Shown here: positions 41,036-53,800 of the stretch, one piece after another
How the letters are laid out: each line of letters starts with the position of its first letter
Position numbering within the stretch: position 1 is the first letter of the stretch
NCBI RefSeq assembly: GCF_902170305.1
Contig: NZ_CABHWW010000024.1
Span: 62,001 to 126,000, forward strand
Origin: Yersinia alsatica
GTDB lineage: Bacteria; Pseudomonadota; Gammaproteobacteria; Enterobacterales; Enterobacteriaceae
Direction of reading: 5' to 3'
DNA length: 64,000 nt
The notes under the pieces: generated by a model
The model's input: the letters and a program-made list of their open reading frames with translations, nothing else
Told to the model about the DNA's origin: nothing
The model's database searches: none
Translations under genes and position numbers: made by a program

Positions 41036-42865
41036 TTAGTGCTCACCAACCCCGCGCCACAATGTGACACTCTCGCCACACAGCTGCAAATGGATACCGC
41101 CGTCTGTGACATTCAGTTCAGATGAACCTTCAATGCGCTGCCATTGAGCAACATTAAGTAATGGCGAGCGCGGCAATAAAATATCGGTATCGCGGTTACG
41201 TTGTATGGCCACCATCACCCGCTCACGCTGATAGCTACGAATAAATATCAGAGAATCTCCATTGGCATGAATAACCTGACATCCTCCACGCCGCAGCGCC
41301 ATACTTTTGTGTCGCAAGGCTGCCATTCGCTGGCACAGTTTCAGCAGGTCCTCTTGCCATAGCGCTTTATCCCACGGGAAAGGTTTACGGCAGTACGGGT
41401 CATTGCCGCCATCCAAGCCAATCTCATCGCCATAAAACAAGCAAGGCACACCAATCCAGCTAAACAACCATACTAGCGCCATTTGCATGCGGGCTTTATC
41501 ACCATTGAGCAGCGTGATAAAACGGGCGGTATCATGGCTGTCTAACTGGTTAAATGCACGCAGCTGATGGCCATGAGGTAATCCAGCACGATATTCATCC
41601 ATCCAATAGGCGCAATCTTCAGCCTGCAGTTTTATCGGATGATAGGCAACATCCTGACCAGCCAAGAAGCCGCGCACCGGCAAGGCAAAACCCATATAGT
41701 TCATTGCCGCATCTTCCACTCCGGCATGCAACCAGTTACGGGCATCACCAAAGTGTTCCCCCAACATATAAGCTTGAGGATTCTCTTCTTTCGCGGCCTG
41801 ATAGATACCGGCCAGATGGCGCAAATTGCCTTTTGCTCCGCCCTCTTCCCCCAGCATATGCACCACATCCAGCCGCCAGCCATCAATGCTGTATGGCGGT
41901 TTTAACCAATGGCGAACCACACTATCTGCGCCACGATAAATTTGATTCACCACACCTTCATTGGCAAAGTTGAGTTTTGGTAAGCTGGCATTGCCTTTCC
42001 AATCCAGCGCCCGCCCATCGGGGAAGAAATTAAACCAACCGCGATAAGGCGAATCCTGATGGTGGCAAGCGCCATTCTCACCTTGCTGATGACGGTCAAA
42101 CCAATGGTGGGAATCGCCGGTGTGATTAAACACGCCATCAAGAACTAACTTGATCCCGGCCTCACGCGTGGCATGGCGTAATTGTAGAAAAGCTGGCTCT
42201 CCCCCGAAATGAGGATCAACCTGGTAATAATCTTGTGTGTCATATTTATGGACACTGGGGGCGGTGAAAATCGGGTTCAGATACAGCGCAGTAACACCTA
42301 ATTGCTGCAAGTACGGGATTTTTTGACTGATACCGGCCAAATCACCCCCATAGAAAGTCGAGGCCGCATTGGTATCATCCAGTGGCTGTTGCCATTCTCG
42401 GCGCGAGACGGAAACACCGGCGGCATGGTGGGTATAGCTGCCCTCCTGCACGCCATGTTCACCCTGACTACTGGCAAAACGGTCGGGGAATATCTGATAA
42501 AAAATCTGATCAGCGACCCAATCCGGGCCACTGTCAGGCAGATCGATGGCAAACTGGGCCAATTGCGCGGGCGGTACTTTTGAAAAGCCCAGCGGGCCGA
42601 ACCACTGCTGGTCATCACTCCACAACAGTTTGAAGCAATAGCGCCGTGTCGGCTGGCCTTCGTGTAAAGCTAGTTTCGCGCGATAACACCAAAAGCCATC
42701 ACGTTGCTGCCCCTTCATGCTAAGCAGCCACTCTTCGTTATCTGGCTCACAGCGTAAGAAAACTTGCTCGGGCAAATTGTCACCCAGCAACCACAAAGTA
42801 ATGTGTAATGCATCGCCTCGCTGACGAACAAAAGGCGTAACCGGTAAATGCCAACCACTAAGCAT
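41036..42865 (-). CDS. malZ: Maltodextrin glucosidase MalZ
   Basis: MalZ is a cytoplasmic glycoside hydrolase family 13 enzyme that releases glucose from the reducing end of maltodextrins. The 609 residues hold an N-terminal beta domain (to about 120) and the TIM barrel with conserved regions [21 protein letters not shown] (nucleophile Asp), EHFGDARNW (acid Glu) and NQLDSHDT. The ATG at 42865 follows AGGAGAG. It stands apart from other mal genes; a possible MalT box lies upstream. Confidence 0.96.
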   Translation of the reverse strand: MLSGWHLPVTPFVRQRGDALHITLWLLGDNLPEQVFLRCEPDNEEWLLSMKGQQRDGFWCYRAKLALHEGQPTRRYCFKLLWSDDQQWFGPLGFSKVPPAQLAQFAIDLPDSGPDWVADQIFYQIFPDRFASSQGEHGVQEGSYTHHAAGVSVSRREWQQPLDDTNAASTFYGGDLAGISQKIPYLQQLGVTALYLNPIFTAPSVHKYDTQDYYQVDPHFGGEPAFLQLRHATREAGIKLVLDGVFNHTGDSHHWFDRHQQGENGACHHQDSPYRGWFNFFPDGRALDWKGNASLPKLNFANEGVVNQIYRGADSVVRHWLKPPYSIDGWRLDVVHMLGEEGGAKGNLRHLAGIYQAAKEENPQAYMLGEHFGDARNWLHAGVEDAAMNYMGFALPVRGFLAGQDVAYHPIKLQAEDCAYWMDEYRAGLPHGHQLRAFNQLDSHDTARFITLLNGDKARMQMALVWLFSWIGVPCLFYGDEIGLDGGNDPYCRKPFPWDKALWQEDLLKLCQRMAALRHKSMALRRGGCQVIHANGDSLIFIRSYQRERVMVAIQRNRDTDILLPRSPLLNVAQWQRIEGSSELNVTDGGIHLQLCGESVTLWRGVGEH

Positions 42866-43014
42866 AAAACTCTCCTGCTTTAACCAAAACCATTCCTGTT
42901 AAGGCTATCTGGTGCAGACATTAACGCCGCGACACATTCACCCGTAAAATAATTAATCGATATAAACAGTGCCATGTTATTGGATGCAGCCCATCATCTG
43001 TCGGCATAAATATC

Positions 43015-43024
43015 AGGGATGAGG
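43015..43024 (+). promoter_or_regulatory. Possible MalT box upstream of malZ
   Basis: AGGGATGAGG matches the MalT box GGGGATGAGG at nine of ten positions, 150 bases from the malZ start; GGGGCGGAG follows as a weaker second match. MalT activates malZ in E. coli. The orientation is away from malZ, which weakens the case. Confidence 0.35.
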
Positions 43025-43103
43025 CCGGGGGCGGAGAGAGATTGATTAGGATATCAGAGAGACAAAAACTACAGACTCAGTGAACTTTAAGGTGGCGGAA
43101 ATA

Positions 43104-43134
43104 AGAAAAAGCCGGGAAATCTCCCGGCTTTAAA
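43104..43134 (-). terminator. Terminator after proY
   Basis: AAAGCCGGGA pairs with TCCCGGCTTT and is followed on the minus strand by TTCTT, 18 bases past the proY stop. Confidence 0.88.
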
Positions 43135-43151
43135 TTGAGTTTAATTTAGTC

Positions 43152-44543
43152 TTACTCAGCTTCTTTCACGGCGATTGCTTGTTTCTTCTGATGACTGACT
43201 TTGAAGTAATAGCCCACCAGCAACACTACAATCCACACCAACCCGACATACAGTGAAATACGGGTGGTTGGGAACCAACCAATCAGGCCGATAATAAATA
43301 CCAGGAAAATGATTGCCAGCACAGAGGTAAAAGTACCGCCGCGCAGCGGGAAATCCAGCGCCTTAATTTGATCTTTACTTAGCGAGCGACGGAAGCCAAT
43401 CTGGGAGAACAGAATCATAATCCACACCCAGACAGTAGCAAAGGTCGCCAGCGAGGCGATAACCAAGAACACATTCTCTGGCATGATGTAATTGAGATAG
43501 ACCGCAATCAACATGGCAAACATCATGACCAATACCGTGACCCACGGTACACCGCGCTTGGAGATGGCCGCAAAGACTTTTGGTGCATGGCCCTGCTCAG
43601 CCATCCCATTCAGCATGCGCCCAACACCGAACACATCACTGTTAATGGCAGATAACGAAGCGGTGATAACCACAAAGTTCAGGATACCCGCCGCCACGGT
43701 AATTCCCATGTGCTGGAAGGTCAGAACAAATGGGCTGCCGTTCGTGCCGACTTGGTTCCACGGATAAATAGACATGATGACAAACAGTGTGCCGACATAA
43801 AATACCAGAATACGCCACGGCACGGAGTTGATCGCTTTGGGAATGGATTTTTTCGGGTTTTCAGCTTCACCGGCAGTAATACCGATAATTTCAATACCGC
43901 CATAGGCAAACATTACCAGTTGCAATGACAGGATCATGCCAACAAAACCGTTACTGAAGAAGCCGCCGTTGGTCCATAGATTATGAATCCCGGTCGGCTG
44001 CCCGCCGTTGCCAATACCCCAAATAATGATGCCAACACCAGCCAGAATCATGATGATGATGGTGGCAACTTTAAAGAATGAGAACCAAAATTCCAGCTCA
44101 CCGAATACTTTGACACTCATCATATTGATAGCACCAATAATAAGGACGACACTCAGGACCCATACCCAATGAGGCACATCTGGGAACCAGACCCCCATGT
44201 AGATACCGAAGGCAGTCACATCAGCAATAGCGACTATCAGGATCTCAAAACAATAGGTCCAACCGGTGATATAACCCGCCATTGGCCCAAGGTAATCTTG
44301 TGCATAACGAGAGAAAGAGCTGGCTTGCGGATTATTGACTGACATTTCGCCCAAAGCGCGCATGATGATGAATGCCACCACGCCACCAATAAGATATGCC
44401 AATAATACACTGGGCCCAGCCATTCTTATTGCATCAGCCGAACCATAGAATAAGCCGGTACCTATTGCAGACCCTAATGCCATAAAACGGATATGGCGTG
44501 TCGTCAGGCCGCGTTTCAGCTTATTTTTGACTGGTAATTCCAT
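43152..44543 (-). CDS. proY: Amino acid permease ProY
   Basis: ProY is a twelve-span APC-family permease, described as a cryptic proline transporter in Salmonella. The 463 residues include [20 protein letters not shown] near the N-terminus and [20 protein letters not shown] start at ATG 44543 (MELPVKNK), with GGGA about nine bases upstream; an ATG two codons earlier is possible. It follows brnQ on the same strand, but a strong terminator lies between them. Confidence 0.93.
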   Translation of the reverse strand: MELPVKNKLKRGLTTRHIRFMALGSAIGTGLFYGSADAIRMAGPSVLLAYLIGGVVAFIIMRALGEMSVNNPQASSFSRYAQDYLGPMAGYITGWTYCFEILIVAIADVTAFGIYMGVWFPDVPHWVWVLSVVLIIGAINMMSVKVFGELEFWFSFFKVATIIIMILAGVGIIIWGIGNGGQPTGIHNLWTNGGFFSNGFVGMILSLQLVMFAYGGIEIIGITAGEAENPKKSIPKAINSVPWRILVFYVGTLFVIMSIYPWNQVGTNGSPFVLTFQHMGITVAAGILNFVVITASLSAINSDVFGVGRMLNGMAEQGHAPKVFAAISKRGVPWVTVLVMMFAMLIAVYLNYIMPENVFLVIASLATFATVWVWIMILFSQIGFRRSLSKDQIKALDFPLRGGTFTSVLAIIFLVFIIGLIGWFPTTRISLYVGLVWIVVLLVGYYFKVSHQKKQAIAVKEAE

Positions 44544-44566
44544 GAACATTGTCCCGTCTTTTTTCA

Positions 44567-44597
44567 GCAAAAAGCCACGGGGATGAGCCGTGGCTAA
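44567..44597 (-). terminator. Terminator between brnQ and proY
   Basis: On the minus strand AGCCACGG and CCGTGGCT form a stem followed by TTTTTG. It lies 22 bases past the brnQ stop and overlaps the proY leader, so proY is expressed from readthrough or its own promoter. Confidence 0.85.
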
Positions 44598-44618
44598 AAA
44601 TATCCTATGACTGTGCAG

Positions 44619-45938
44619 TTATTGCTTGGCAGCAACTTCCTGGCGACAGCAGAGCCGATCGTACAACCCTACGACGACGAATACTAGCAGTGAAGGCGAT
44701 AACCATGCCAGACCTTGTTCAGCCAATGGCAGATGCTGGGTCCACTCTGGCAGGAAATGCGCGAATGTTGACGCTTTTACCGCATCCAGAATACCAAACA
44801 GCAAGCTGACCAACATGACTGGCGCCACAATACGTGAGGCGTGATGCCACCAACGCAAGGTGAAACTCATCAGTACCAGCACAATACAAGGTGGATAAAT
44901 CGCCGTCAGCACTGGGATAGAGATCTGAATCAGATGACTCAGCCCCAGATTCGATACCATCATTGAGAAGATACCGAGGATAAAGACCAGCGTCCGGTAT
45001 GACAATGGCAGGTATTGAGCAAAGAATTCAGCACAGGCGCAAGTCAGGCCAACCGCAGTGACCATACAGGCGATGAAAATCAGCGCTGCCAGGAACACGC
45101 TCCCCAAGCCACCGAAAGTATGCTGAACATAAGTATGCAATACCACGGCACCGTTTTGGGCATCAGGTGTCAGGCTGCCACTGCCAGAACCCAACTTAAA
45201 CAAGCTCAGGTAAACCAGTGTCAAACCCACACCGGCAATTAAGCCCGCCCAGATGGTATAGCGCGTCAACAGCCTCGGGGATACAACACCACGTGAACGC
45301 GCGGCATTGACGATAACTATCCCGAAGACCAGAGCACCTAAGGTATCCATGGTCAAATAGCCATTAACGAAACCTGAGGAAAATGGCACTTGTTGGTAAG
45401 CATCAGTTGCCGGAATCAACGGACCAGCAGGCCAAATCAAGGCGGCAATACCCAAAATAGCCAGCGCCAAAATTTTCAGCGGAGCCAGAATATGCCCGAC
45501 GGTATCCAGTAAACGCCCCGGATACAGCGAAATTCCAATAACTAGCGCGAAGTAAACCACGCTATAGATAAACAGCGGCAGCGGGCCATCACCGGTCAAA
45601 GGTGCAATACCCACTTCGAAGGAAACAGTGGCGGTACGCGGGATCGCAAACAGGGGTCCGACAGCCAAATAACAGACGGTAGCCAGAACCAGACCCGCAC
45701 CACGGCCAATTGGCGTACTCAGGGCATCGATACCGCCGCCCACACGAGCCAGTGCGATAACGGTAATCACCGGTAATCCAACCGCAGTAATCAGGAAGCC
45801 CAAAGCGGCCCACCAAACATGTTCACCCGATTGTAAACCAACCATCGGTGGGAAGATGATGTTGCCAGCTCCAACGAATAAGGCAAAGGTCATAAAACCT
45901 AATGCCATAATATCTTTAGACGATAAACGATGACTCAT
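44619..45938 (-). CDS. brnQ: Branched-chain amino acid transporter BrnQ
   Basis: BrnQ is a cation-coupled importer of leucine, isoleucine and valine (LIVCS family). The 439 residues show twelve spans, starting [21 protein letters not shown] with [10 protein letters not shown]. It stands between the PstS-like gene and proY; E. coli has phoR-brnQ-proY-malZ here. Confidence 0.96.
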   Translation of the reverse strand: MSHRLSSKDIMALGFMTFALFVGAGNIIFPPMVGLQSGEHVWWAALGFLITAVGLPVITVIALARVGGGIDALSTPIGRGAGLVLATVCYLAVGPLFAIPRTATVSFEVGIAPLTGDGPLPLFIYSVVYFALVIGISLYPGRLLDTVGHILAPLKILALAILGIAALIWPAGPLIPATDAYQQVPFSSGFVNGYLTMDTLGALVFGIVIVNAARSRGVVSPRLLTRYTIWAGLIAGVGLTLVYLSLFKLGSGSGSLTPDAQNGAVVLHTYVQHTFGGLGSVFLAALIFIACMVTAVGLTCACAEFFAQYLPLSYRTLVFILGIFSMMVSNLGLSHLIQISIPVLTAIYPPCIVLVLMSFTLRWWHHASRIVAPVMLVSLLFGILDAVKASTFAHFLPEWTQHLPLAEQGLAWLSPSLLVFVVVGLYDRLCCRQEVAAKQ

Positions 45939-46271
45939 AGTGGTGTGTGTTGCCTAGTTAAATGACCAAAAGAAAAAGTTCTACGTTGTGGCCTTTCCGA
46001 TGTGATCGAAACAATACAAAGCTCTGATAAACGCAAACTCCGGCGGTTAATAAGCAATCTATTTCGTCAGTATGCAGTGTTTTTGAAGTTATTTGCAGGT
46101 GGAATAGGCCAACAACGGCGGTAAGTAGACCGTTTATAGCGGAGAAAGGCAAGTCAGGATCACAAAAGCAGAGTCTTCATCCAGACAATCTTTTCAAACC
46201 AGTCAATCATGCCAGATTTAGAGAAATACACGCCATATGATTTGTATCATTTATAGCCACCCATTAACATT
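45939..46271. other. Gap between the PstS-like gene and brnQ
   Basis: These 333 bases hold the brnQ promoter region on the minus strand and the 3' side of the PstS-like gene. I see no strong hairpin, no terminator and no gene. The absence of a terminator leaves open some readthrough from the phoBR unit into brnQ. Confidence 0.5.
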
Positions 46272-47261
46272 TTAATCAGTAAAACCTAGCTCTTTTCGGG
46301 TATGCCTAAGCACCTCGGGGGGCAATGGCAAATAACCATCGTGAGTGACCCGTTGTTGCCCTTCGGGTGATAAAACACGCTCAAGAAAGGCTGCGGTTAA
46401 AGGTTCCAGCGGTTGGCCCGGCGCTTTATTAATATAGATGTACAAATAACGCGCCAACGGATAGTTGCCGTCTTTGACATTCTCAGCAGTTGGCATCACA
46501 AAATCCTGACCATTCACCGCCAATGCCAAGGGTTTAACCCCACTGTTACGAAAACCAATGCTGGCATAGCCAATGCCATTTAATGAACCGGCCACAGCTT
46601 GCACAACGGATGCAGAACCGGGCAATTCATTGACATTATTAACAAAATCCCCATCACACAATACTCGGTGCTTGAAGAAACCATAGGTTCCCGAGGCTGA
46701 ATTTCGGCTATAGCGTTGCAGTGAACGATCCGTCCAGCCTCCCCCCAATCCCAACTCACCAAAACGGACAATGCGATGAGGCTCCCCACAGCGGCGATTC
46801 TGCGAGAAAATAGCATCAAGCTGAGGCAACGTTATTTTATTCAATGGGTTATCTCGATGAACAAACACCACTAATGCATCAACGGCAACAGGTATAGCAA
46901 GGGGGGGATAACCATAACGCTGGGTAAATGCATTAATTTCAGCCGCTTTCATTGGCCGACTCATCGGGCCAAGTTGGGCGGCCCCCGCAGCCAGTGCCGC
47001 AGGAGCCGTAGAGGAACCCGCCGCCTGTATTTGCAAATTAACGCCGGGATAATGATGATTGAAATCTTCGGCCCACAAAGACATCAGATTGGCCAAAGTG
47101 TCAGAACCGACACTGGAAAGATTACCGGATAATGTATGACTGGCAGAAATCGACGATGATGGCAGCCCGGTCACCACAGGCGCTAGCGCCGTCGGTTGCG
47201 CTAAAACGCCATAGCTAAACCACAGCATGGCATTCAATAGCGCCAGTTTTCCCCATATCAT
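46272..47261 (-). CDS. PstS-like periplasmic phosphate-binding protein
   Basis: A 329-residue periplasmic binding protein of the PstS family. It starts at ATG 47261, with a signal peptide ending near GVLAQP. SVGSDTLANLMSLWAEDF is the first phosphate-loop region; GSSTAPAAL and YSRNSASGTYGFF are the other ligand loops. It follows phoR by 21 bases on the same strand, so it is probably cotranscribed with phoBR. No pstCAB genes are here, so it is a second, solitary phosphate-binding protein that could feed the Pst permease encoded elsewhere or modulate sensing. Confidence 0.88.
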   Translation of the reverse strand: MIWGKLALLNAMLWFSYGVLAQPTALAPVVTGLPSSSISASHTLSGNLSSVGSDTLANLMSLWAEDFNHHYPGVNLQIQAAGSSTAPAALAAGAAQLGPMSRPMKAAEINAFTQRYGYPPLAIPVAVDALVVFVHRDNPLNKITLPQLDAIFSQNRRCGEPHRIVRFGELGLGGGWTDRSLQRYSRNSASGTYGFFKHRVLCDGDFVNNVNELPGSASVVQAVAGSLNGIGYASIGFRNSGVKPLALAVNGQDFVMPTAENVKDGNYPLARYLYIYINKAPGQPLEPLTAAFLERVLSPEGQQRVTHDGYLPLPPEVLRHTRKELGFTD

Positions 47262-47282
47262 CAATTTAGTATCCGTGCAGTC

Positions 47283-48599
47283 TTAGGATTTGACTGCATT
47301 CTCGGTTAAAACCGTCGGAACAATCAACCGATTCGGCAAGGTAAAAATAAATCGCGTCCCCAAACCGATTTCACTCATCACATCCAGACGGGCATCGTGG
47401 TGGCTCAATGCATGCTTCACAATGGCCAACCCTAAACCACTGCCGCCAGTCTGCCTTGAACGCGCTTTATCCACCCGATAGAAGCGTTCAGTAAGGCGCG
47501 GAACATGCTCAGGGCCAATACCCGGCCCATTATCACTAACCTGAAACTGTGCACCCTGCGGCGTTTGCTGCCAACACACCTCAATTTTAGTCCCTTCAGG
47601 TGTGTGGTTGACTGCGTTATAGACCAAGTTAGAAACCGCACTGCGCAATTGATCTTCATTGCCGAAGACCTTCAGTTGCTCATTAATTCGAAACGTAATC
47701 TCATGACGCCCATTGCTCAATGCCTGAACCTCATGCTGTAGCATCTTCAGCATACGGGGAATATCCACCTGCTCATTTAGATCCACATTAGGTGCGGCTT
47801 CAATTCGTGATAGCGTCAATAGTTGTTTTACCAACCCATCCATCCGCTTGGTTTGTTCCTGCATCGTCCCTAAGGCTTTTTCACGTAATGGGCCAGCCAA
47901 CTCTTGGTCATGCATCATTTCCAGATACCCCTGCAACACTGTCAGTGGGGTACGCAGCTCATGGCTGACATTGGCAAAGAAGTTACGGCGGGCACCTTCC
48001 AACTGGCGCATTTGGGTAACATCTCGGGCGACCATAAGTAATTGCCCTTCAGAATAAGGCATCACACGGAACTCAACGTAATAACCATTATTCAATTGCA
48101 GGGTCAGGGGGCGAGAAAACTCTTGTTGTTGCAGATACTGGCTAAATTCCGGGTAGCGCAGTAAGTTGAGAATATGCTGACCATTATCTTCCGGCCAACG
48201 GAACCCCAACAGTTGCTGGGCCAATCCATTACACCAGAAAATATTGCCGTCAATGGTGGTAATCACCACCGCATCAGGTAATGATTCTGCACCACTGCGG
48301 AAGCGTTTGATAAGCAAGGCTAATTCCCGCCGACGCCGACGATTTCGCAACTGCATCTGGTATAAGCCGTAAAATAAAGGCTCCCAGCTCCAGCGCCCGG
48401 CGGGGGGAGTCATGCTGCGGTCTAACCACAGCCAGTGAGATAATTTGAGTTGGTTATAGAAATTCCAGACCAGTGCCGCTACTACTGAAACCAGTAATAG
48501 CCAAGGAAGGTAGCCGATAAAGGCACCTAACAATAATGCAGGCAGACAAAAAAGAGCCAGCTCTAGAGCCAGCGTTTTCCACGATAAACGTTCTAACAC
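47283..48599 (-). CDS. phoR: Phosphate regulon sensor kinase PhoR
   Basis: PhoR is the membrane histidine kinase that phosphorylates PhoB when phosphate is scarce. The 438 residues start at a GTG (48599), as in E. coli: two close N-terminal spans, a charged region, a PAS domain (ALPDAVVIT onward), then [16 protein letters not shown] with the phospho-His, the N-box [13 protein letters not shown] and G-boxes DNGPGIG and GSGLGLAI. It follows phoB by 24 bases. Confidence 0.98.
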   Translation of the reverse strand: MLERLSWKTLALELALFCLPALLLGAFIGYLPWLLLVSVVAALVWNFYNQLKLSHWLWLDRSMTPPAGRWSWEPLFYGLYQMQLRNRRRRRELALLIKRFRSGAESLPDAVVITTIDGNIFWCNGLAQQLLGFRWPEDNGQHILNLLRYPEFSQYLQQQEFSRPLTLQLNNGYYVEFRVMPYSEGQLLMVARDVTQMRQLEGARRNFFANVSHELRTPLTVLQGYLEMMHDQELAGPLREKALGTMQEQTKRMDGLVKQLLTLSRIEAAPNVDLNEQVDIPRMLKMLQHEVQALSNGRHEITFRINEQLKVFGNEDQLRSAVSNLVYNAVNHTPEGTKIEVCWQQTPQGAQFQVSDNGPGIGPEHVPRLTERFYRVDKARSRQTGGSGLGLAIVKHALSHHDARLDVMSEIGLGTRFIFTLPNRLIVPTVLTENAVKS

Positions 48600-48623
48600 A
48601 ACGAATTCTCCGGCACTGAAAAC

Positions 48624-49313
48624 TCAGTAGCGCGTTGAGAAACGATATCCAGTTCCCCGGACGGTTTGTACCATTCTGTCATGACCATTAACTTCAAGCG
48701 CCTTACGTAACCGACGAATATGCACGTCAACCGTGCGATCTTCTACATAAACGTTAGTGCCCCAGACATAATTAAGCAACTGCTCACGGCTGTATACCCG
48801 CTCAGGATGGGTCATAAAGAAGTGCAGCAGTTTAAATTCGGTTGGCCCCATATCAAGCGCCTGTTCATTGGCCATCACCCGGTGCGAGGAAGGGTCAAGG
48901 CTCAATCCTTGCATTTCAATCACTTCCTCTACAGCCATTGGTGAGATCCGGCGCATAACCGCTTTAATGCGCGCCACCAGCTCTTTTGGCGAAAAAGGCT
49001 TGGTAATATAATCATCGGCACCCACTTCCAAACCACGCACTCGGTCTTCTTCTTCACCTCGGGCAGTCAACATCATTACTGGAATATCTCGAGTCAGCGC
49101 TTCGCGTTTCATATGCTTAATAAACTGAATACCTGAGCCACCGGGCAACATCCAGTCCAACAGCACTAAATCAGGGAAAGGCTCCGACAAACGCGTTACT
49201 GCGCTGTCATAATCTTCGGCTTCTAACGGTTGGTAACCATTCTGTTCCAACACAAAGCACACCATCTCACGGATTGGTGCTTCATCTTCCACCACAAGTA
49301 TGCGTCTTGCCAT
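48624..49313 (-). CDS. phoB: Phosphate regulon response regulator PhoB
   Basis: PhoB is the OmpR-family regulator that binds Pho boxes and activates phosphate-starvation genes. From ATG 49313 ([17 protein letters not shown]) the protein has 229 residues, the E. coli length. The phosphoacceptor Asp is in [13 protein letters not shown] and the winged-helix recognition region is [20 protein letters not shown] lies upstream; readings ten codons longer are not supported. A Pho box lies upstream, consistent with autoregulation. Confidence 0.98.
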   Translation of the reverse strand: MARRILVVEDEAPIREMVCFVLEQNGYQPLEAEDYDSAVTRLSEPFPDLVLLDWMLPGGSGIQFIKHMKREALTRDIPVMMLTARGEEEDRVRGLEVGADDYITKPFSPKELVARIKAVMRRISPMAVEEVIEMQGLSLDPSSHRVMANEQALDMGPTEFKLLHFFMTHPERVYSREQLLNYVWGTNVYVEDRTVDVHIRRLRKALEVNGHDRMVQTVRGTGYRFSTRY

Positions 49314-49377
49314 CATCAACCCTGCCAGTAAGTTAGTGGTCACTATGTTATGTCGCGAGCCATTATGCGTCAGTTTT

Positions 49378-49395
49378 GTGACATTTTTATGAAAA
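49378..49395 (-). promoter_or_regulatory. Pho box upstream of phoB
   Basis: On the minus strand TTTTCATAAAAATGTCAC matches the Pho box CTGTCATAAAACTGTCAC at 15 of 18 positions, about 65 bases before the phoB start, with a further TGTCAC-AAAA-CTGACG repeat overlapping. It would allow PhoB to activate its own operon. Confidence 0.75.
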
Positions 49396-49580
49396 ACATC
49401 ACGCTATCATAAGCAATAAGCATAGTGATAAATTTCATGTTAATTGCAAAATACAGCACTCAAATTTGCGAAGCTTCTCGGAGATTTCTCCCATAGCTTC
49501 TTTTTAGCCGCGACATCCCGCAAACAGCGTTTATAATCAGCGCCATTCGATGAAAGATAACCTGCCATAGCGGGAGTTTT

Positions 49581-50819
49581 ATGCGCATTATTCACACCTC
49601 TGATTGGCATTTAGGCCAACATTTCTTCACCAAAAGCCGTGCTGCTGAGCATCAGGCTTTTTTGCATTGGCTTATTGAGCAAATTGAAGAGAATCAGGTG
49701 GATGCGCTAATCGTTGCCGGTGACATATTTGATACTGGCTCGCCTCCCAGTTATGCCCGCGAGCTTTATAATCGTTTTGTGGTCGAGCTCCAACCCACTG
49801 GCTGCCAGTTGGTGGTGCTGGGGGGGAACCACGATTCAGTCTCAACACTGAATGAATCCCGGGGTTTGCTTTCCTATCTAAATACCACTGTAATTTCCTG
49901 TGCCAGCAGCCATCTGGATCAGCAAATCATTATTCTGAAAGACCGCCAGCACCAGCCCGCAGCACTGCTGTGCGCCATTCCTTTTCTACGACCCCGTGAT
50001 TTAGTGACCAGTCAGGCCGGTGAATCTGGCGGGCAAAAGCAACTGGCATTGCAAGAAGCAATCGCGGCTCACTATCAGGCGCTATATCAGCGAGCTGTTG
50101 AACGGCGTTCCGAGCTAAATTTCCCCTTACCGATTATCGCCACTGGTCACCTGACTACTGTTGGTGTGACGACCAGTGACTCGGTTCGCGATATTTATAT
50201 CGGCACATTGGATGCTTTCCCGGCGCAAGCTTTCCCTCCTGCGGATTATATTGCTTTGGGTCATATCCATCGTGCTCAGCAAGTGGCCAAAACTGAACAT
50301 ATTCGTTACAGCGGCTCGCCAATCGCCTTGAGTTTTGATGAGTTAAGCAAGGAGAAAAGCGTCTATCTGGTGGAATTTACGCAACAAACATTGTCGTCAG
50401 TTACCCCACTGTTTATTCCACAATTTCAGCCAATGCAGCTAGTCAAAGGTGATTTACCGCAGATAGAGCAACAGTTGGCTAAATTTGCTGACCACCAAGG
50501 TTTACCAGTGTGGTTGGATATCGAGGTTGCCACTCAAGACTATCTCACTGACATCCAAAGGCGAATTCAAGCACTAACTGCGGAACTCCCAGTTGAAGTG
50601 GTGTTATTACGCCGCAGTAAAGAGCAACGCAATATCGGAATAGACCGGCAAGAAAAAGAGACCCTCAATGAGCTGAGTGTGTCTGATGTATTTGAGCGCA
50701 GACTGGCACTGGAGGCCGATTTAGCCGAGCCGCGCCAACAGCGTATGCGCCAAATGTTTCATCAAGTTATTGAAGACGTAACGCAAGGCAAAGATGCCGC
50801 AGAGGAGCAATCTGTATGA
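49581..50819 (+). CDS. sbcD: Nuclease SbcD
   Basis: SbcD is the nuclease subunit of SbcCD (the bacterial Mre11), which cuts hairpins and degrades double-strand ends. The 412 residues contain the metallophosphoesterase motifs SDWHLGQ (residue 7 on), GDIFDTG, GGNHDS and GHIHRAQ. It overlaps sbcC by four bases (ATGA). It is divergent from phoB. Confidence 0.97.
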   Translation: MRIIHTSDWHLGQHFFTKSRAAEHQAFLHWLIEQIEENQVDALIVAGDIFDTGSPPSYARELYNRFVVELQPTGCQLVVLGGNHDSVSTLNESRGLLSYLNTTVISCASSHLDQQIIILKDRQHQPAALLCAIPFLRPRDLVTSQAGESGGQKQLALQEAIAAHYQALYQRAVERRSELNFPLPIIATGHLTTVGVTTSDSVRDIYIGTLDAFPAQAFPPADYIALGHIHRAQQVAKTEHIRYSGSPIALSFDELSKEKSVYLVEFTQQTLSSVTPLFIPQFQPMQLVKGDLPQIEQQLAKFADHQGLPVWLDIEVATQDYLTDIQRRIQALTAELPVEVVLLRRSKEQRNIGIDRQEKETLNELSVSDVFERRLALEADLAEPRQQRMRQMFHQVIEDVTQGKDAAEEQSV

Positions 50820-53800
50820 GAATTTTAAGCCTGCGTCTGAAAAACATTAACTCTCTGCAAGGCGAGTGGAAGATAGATTTCACCGCTGAGCCGTTTGCCA
50901 GCAATGGATTGTTCGCGATCACTGGCCCCACTGGCGCCGGTAAAACCACGCTGTTGGATGCAATTTGTCTTGCGCTGTACCACCAGACTCCACGGCTGAA
51001 TGTCACGCCCAGCCAGAATGAATTAATGACCCGCCATACAGCGGAGTCACTGGCCGAAGTTGAGTTTGAGGTAAAAGGCACCCGCTACCGCGCATTCTGG
51101 AGCCAGCGCCGCGCTAAAAATAGCCCAGAAGGGAATCTGCAAGCCCCTAAAGTTGAATTGGCGCTCTGCGAAGACGGCAAAATTCTGGCGGATAAAGTAC
51201 GTGACAAATTAGATATGGTGGCAGCAATCACTGGGCTGGATTTTGGCCGTTTTACCAAATCCATGATGCTGTCGCAGGGGCAATTTGCTGCATTCCTCAA
51301 TGCCGACGCCAATGATCGTGCGGAATTATTAGAAGAGTTAACCGGCACCGACATCTATGGGCGGCTATCTGAGCATGTATTTGAGCAACATAAGCAGGCT
51401 AAAATCTCGCTGGATGCTTTACATCAGCGTGCCAGTGGTATTGAACTGCTGAATGAAGAGCAGCGCCTGGCTGTGGCGCAACAAATTGATGCTCTTGGCG
51501 AACAAGAAAAGCAACTCATCTCAGAGCAACAAACCAATCAGAAACAGATAAACTGGCTAGTCGGTTGGCAGCAGCAGCAAAAAAATCTGCTGGAATTTCA
51601 GCAACAGCAAAAACTCATTGAGCAAGAATACCAACAGGCTCAGCCGGAGTTGCAACGACTGGCGCGTAGTGAGCCCGCAGAAAAACTACGTCCTTTGCTG
51701 CGAGAATGTTCACGCAGCCAGCAAGATTTGCAACAAATACAACTGCGTGTCACTACTCTGGCCCAACAACGGCAACAACTTCAGGCGCAACTTACCCCGC
51801 TGGCTGAAGCACTGGAGCAAGCCAACTTAGCTCGCCAGCAGCAAGCTACCAAACAGCATGAGCAAGAAACACTGATTGAACAAAAAGTGGTGCCACTGGA
51901 TAACCTTATTACCCAGCAACAGCATCTCTTGGCGCAGCTTGCTACACAGCTACAGCAACTGCGAGGTAAAGAGCAACAAAGTAAACAACAGCTAGAACTC
52001 AATGAGCGGCAACTGCAACAAACCCATCAACGCCTGCAACAACTGGCTGAATATGCACATATTAATGCTCACCATCAACATTGGGAAAAAAATCTACCTT
52101 TGTGGCGCGAGCAATTCCGTCAGTTACACATACAGCAACAGCAATCCGTTGAAAGCGAGCAACAGTTACAGCAACTGGTTACGTTACTCAACAACTTGCA
52201 ACAGCAAACTGCCACACTGAACGAGCAGGATAAACAGCAGCAAGCGGCATTAGTGCAAGCCAACTTGCAAGCAGGCAGCATCCAACAACAACTATCGGCA
52301 CTTGAGCAATTGCACCCCTCGGCACAGTTACGCCACCAGTTGAGTGAACTCCAGCAACAGCGGGCAGTGCGACAGCAATTAGCGGCATTATCCCCTTTAG
52401 CGCAGCAAGTTCAGACACAACACGATAAACAGCAGCAACAGTTAATTAGTCAGCAACAGCAGCTAAAGCAACTGGAACAGCAGTTAGCCGAAAAACGTCA
52501 ACGATATAAACAACAAAAACAACATCTGACGGATTTGGAAGCCCTTCTGGATCGCGAAAAGCAGATAGTCCGCCTAGAAGCAGAGAGGGCCAAACTGCAA
52601 CCAGGTGATGCTTGCCCACTATGTGGCGCAGTAGATCACCCGGCGATTACTGAGTATCAAGCGGTAAAACCATCAGAAACTATGGTTCGAGTTGAGGAGT
52701 TGCGCCTTCAGGTTGAACAACTATTCACCGCCGGAACAGAATTACGGACACAAGTAGGAAATACCCAACAGCAGCAGTTGCGTCTGGAACAAGAGCTACA
52801 ACAAAGCCAGCAGCAACTGGCGGATTATCACCAACGCTGGCAAACACTGACAAAACCGTTGGCGCTGACATTGGCATTAAATGACGTGGCGGCGTTAACA
52901 ATCTGGCTGGAACAACAGGAGCAGTCTGAACAGTTCTGCCAGCAAAAACTGGCCGAATATGAACAACTGAACCAGCAACATCAACAAGCCAAAGATATGC
53001 TGGCCCAAGCAGAGCAACTGCAACAAAAGCATCAACAACAGTTATCACTGGTGCTTCAGCGTCAACAAGATACCCAGCAATCCCACCAACAATTGCTCGC
53101 CCAACATCAGCGCCAGCAAGATGAGTTGGTAAAAATGCGCCAAAGTTTCAGCGATGCTCTGGCGGCAGTTTCGCTATCAATACCTGAAACAAGTCAGCAG
53201 GAAAGTTGGCTGGCACAACGCGAAGCAGAAAATCAGCGCTGGCATCAGTATCAACAAGAGCAACAACAACTGGAACTTGGGCAAAAAGCACTGGTAACGC
53301 AGATTGAAAATGAGCGCCGCCACTTGCAAGAATATGTCGACCAATTATCAGCCCTTAGCCTGCAACATCAACAAGCTGAAATCCTGCTGCAACAATACAA
53401 TCAGCACCGCCACGCCCTATTTGGCGACGACAATGTGACCGAGGCACGTCAGCGACTACGCCAGCAACAGCAGCAAGTAGAATTAGCACAACAGAATGCA
53501 GCGACGGCCCTGCAACAAGCTCAATCCCAACTTCACCTGATATCCGGTGAACTGGCAGGTTTAGAGCAGCAGCAGCAGCAAAATCAGCAGCGCGCCGCCA
53601 CCGCCCAAACTGAATTACAGCAAGCACTGGCAAACAGTGAGTTCATTGATGAAGCAGCCTTAACCGCAGCATTACTAAGCGAAGAAGAAAGGCAACGTTT
53701 GCAGCAATGGCAGCAACAATTGAGCGAGCGCCAGCAACAAGCCAATATCCGACTACAACAAGCCAATGAAGCATTGGAGCAATATCTCCAAGCTTGCCCT

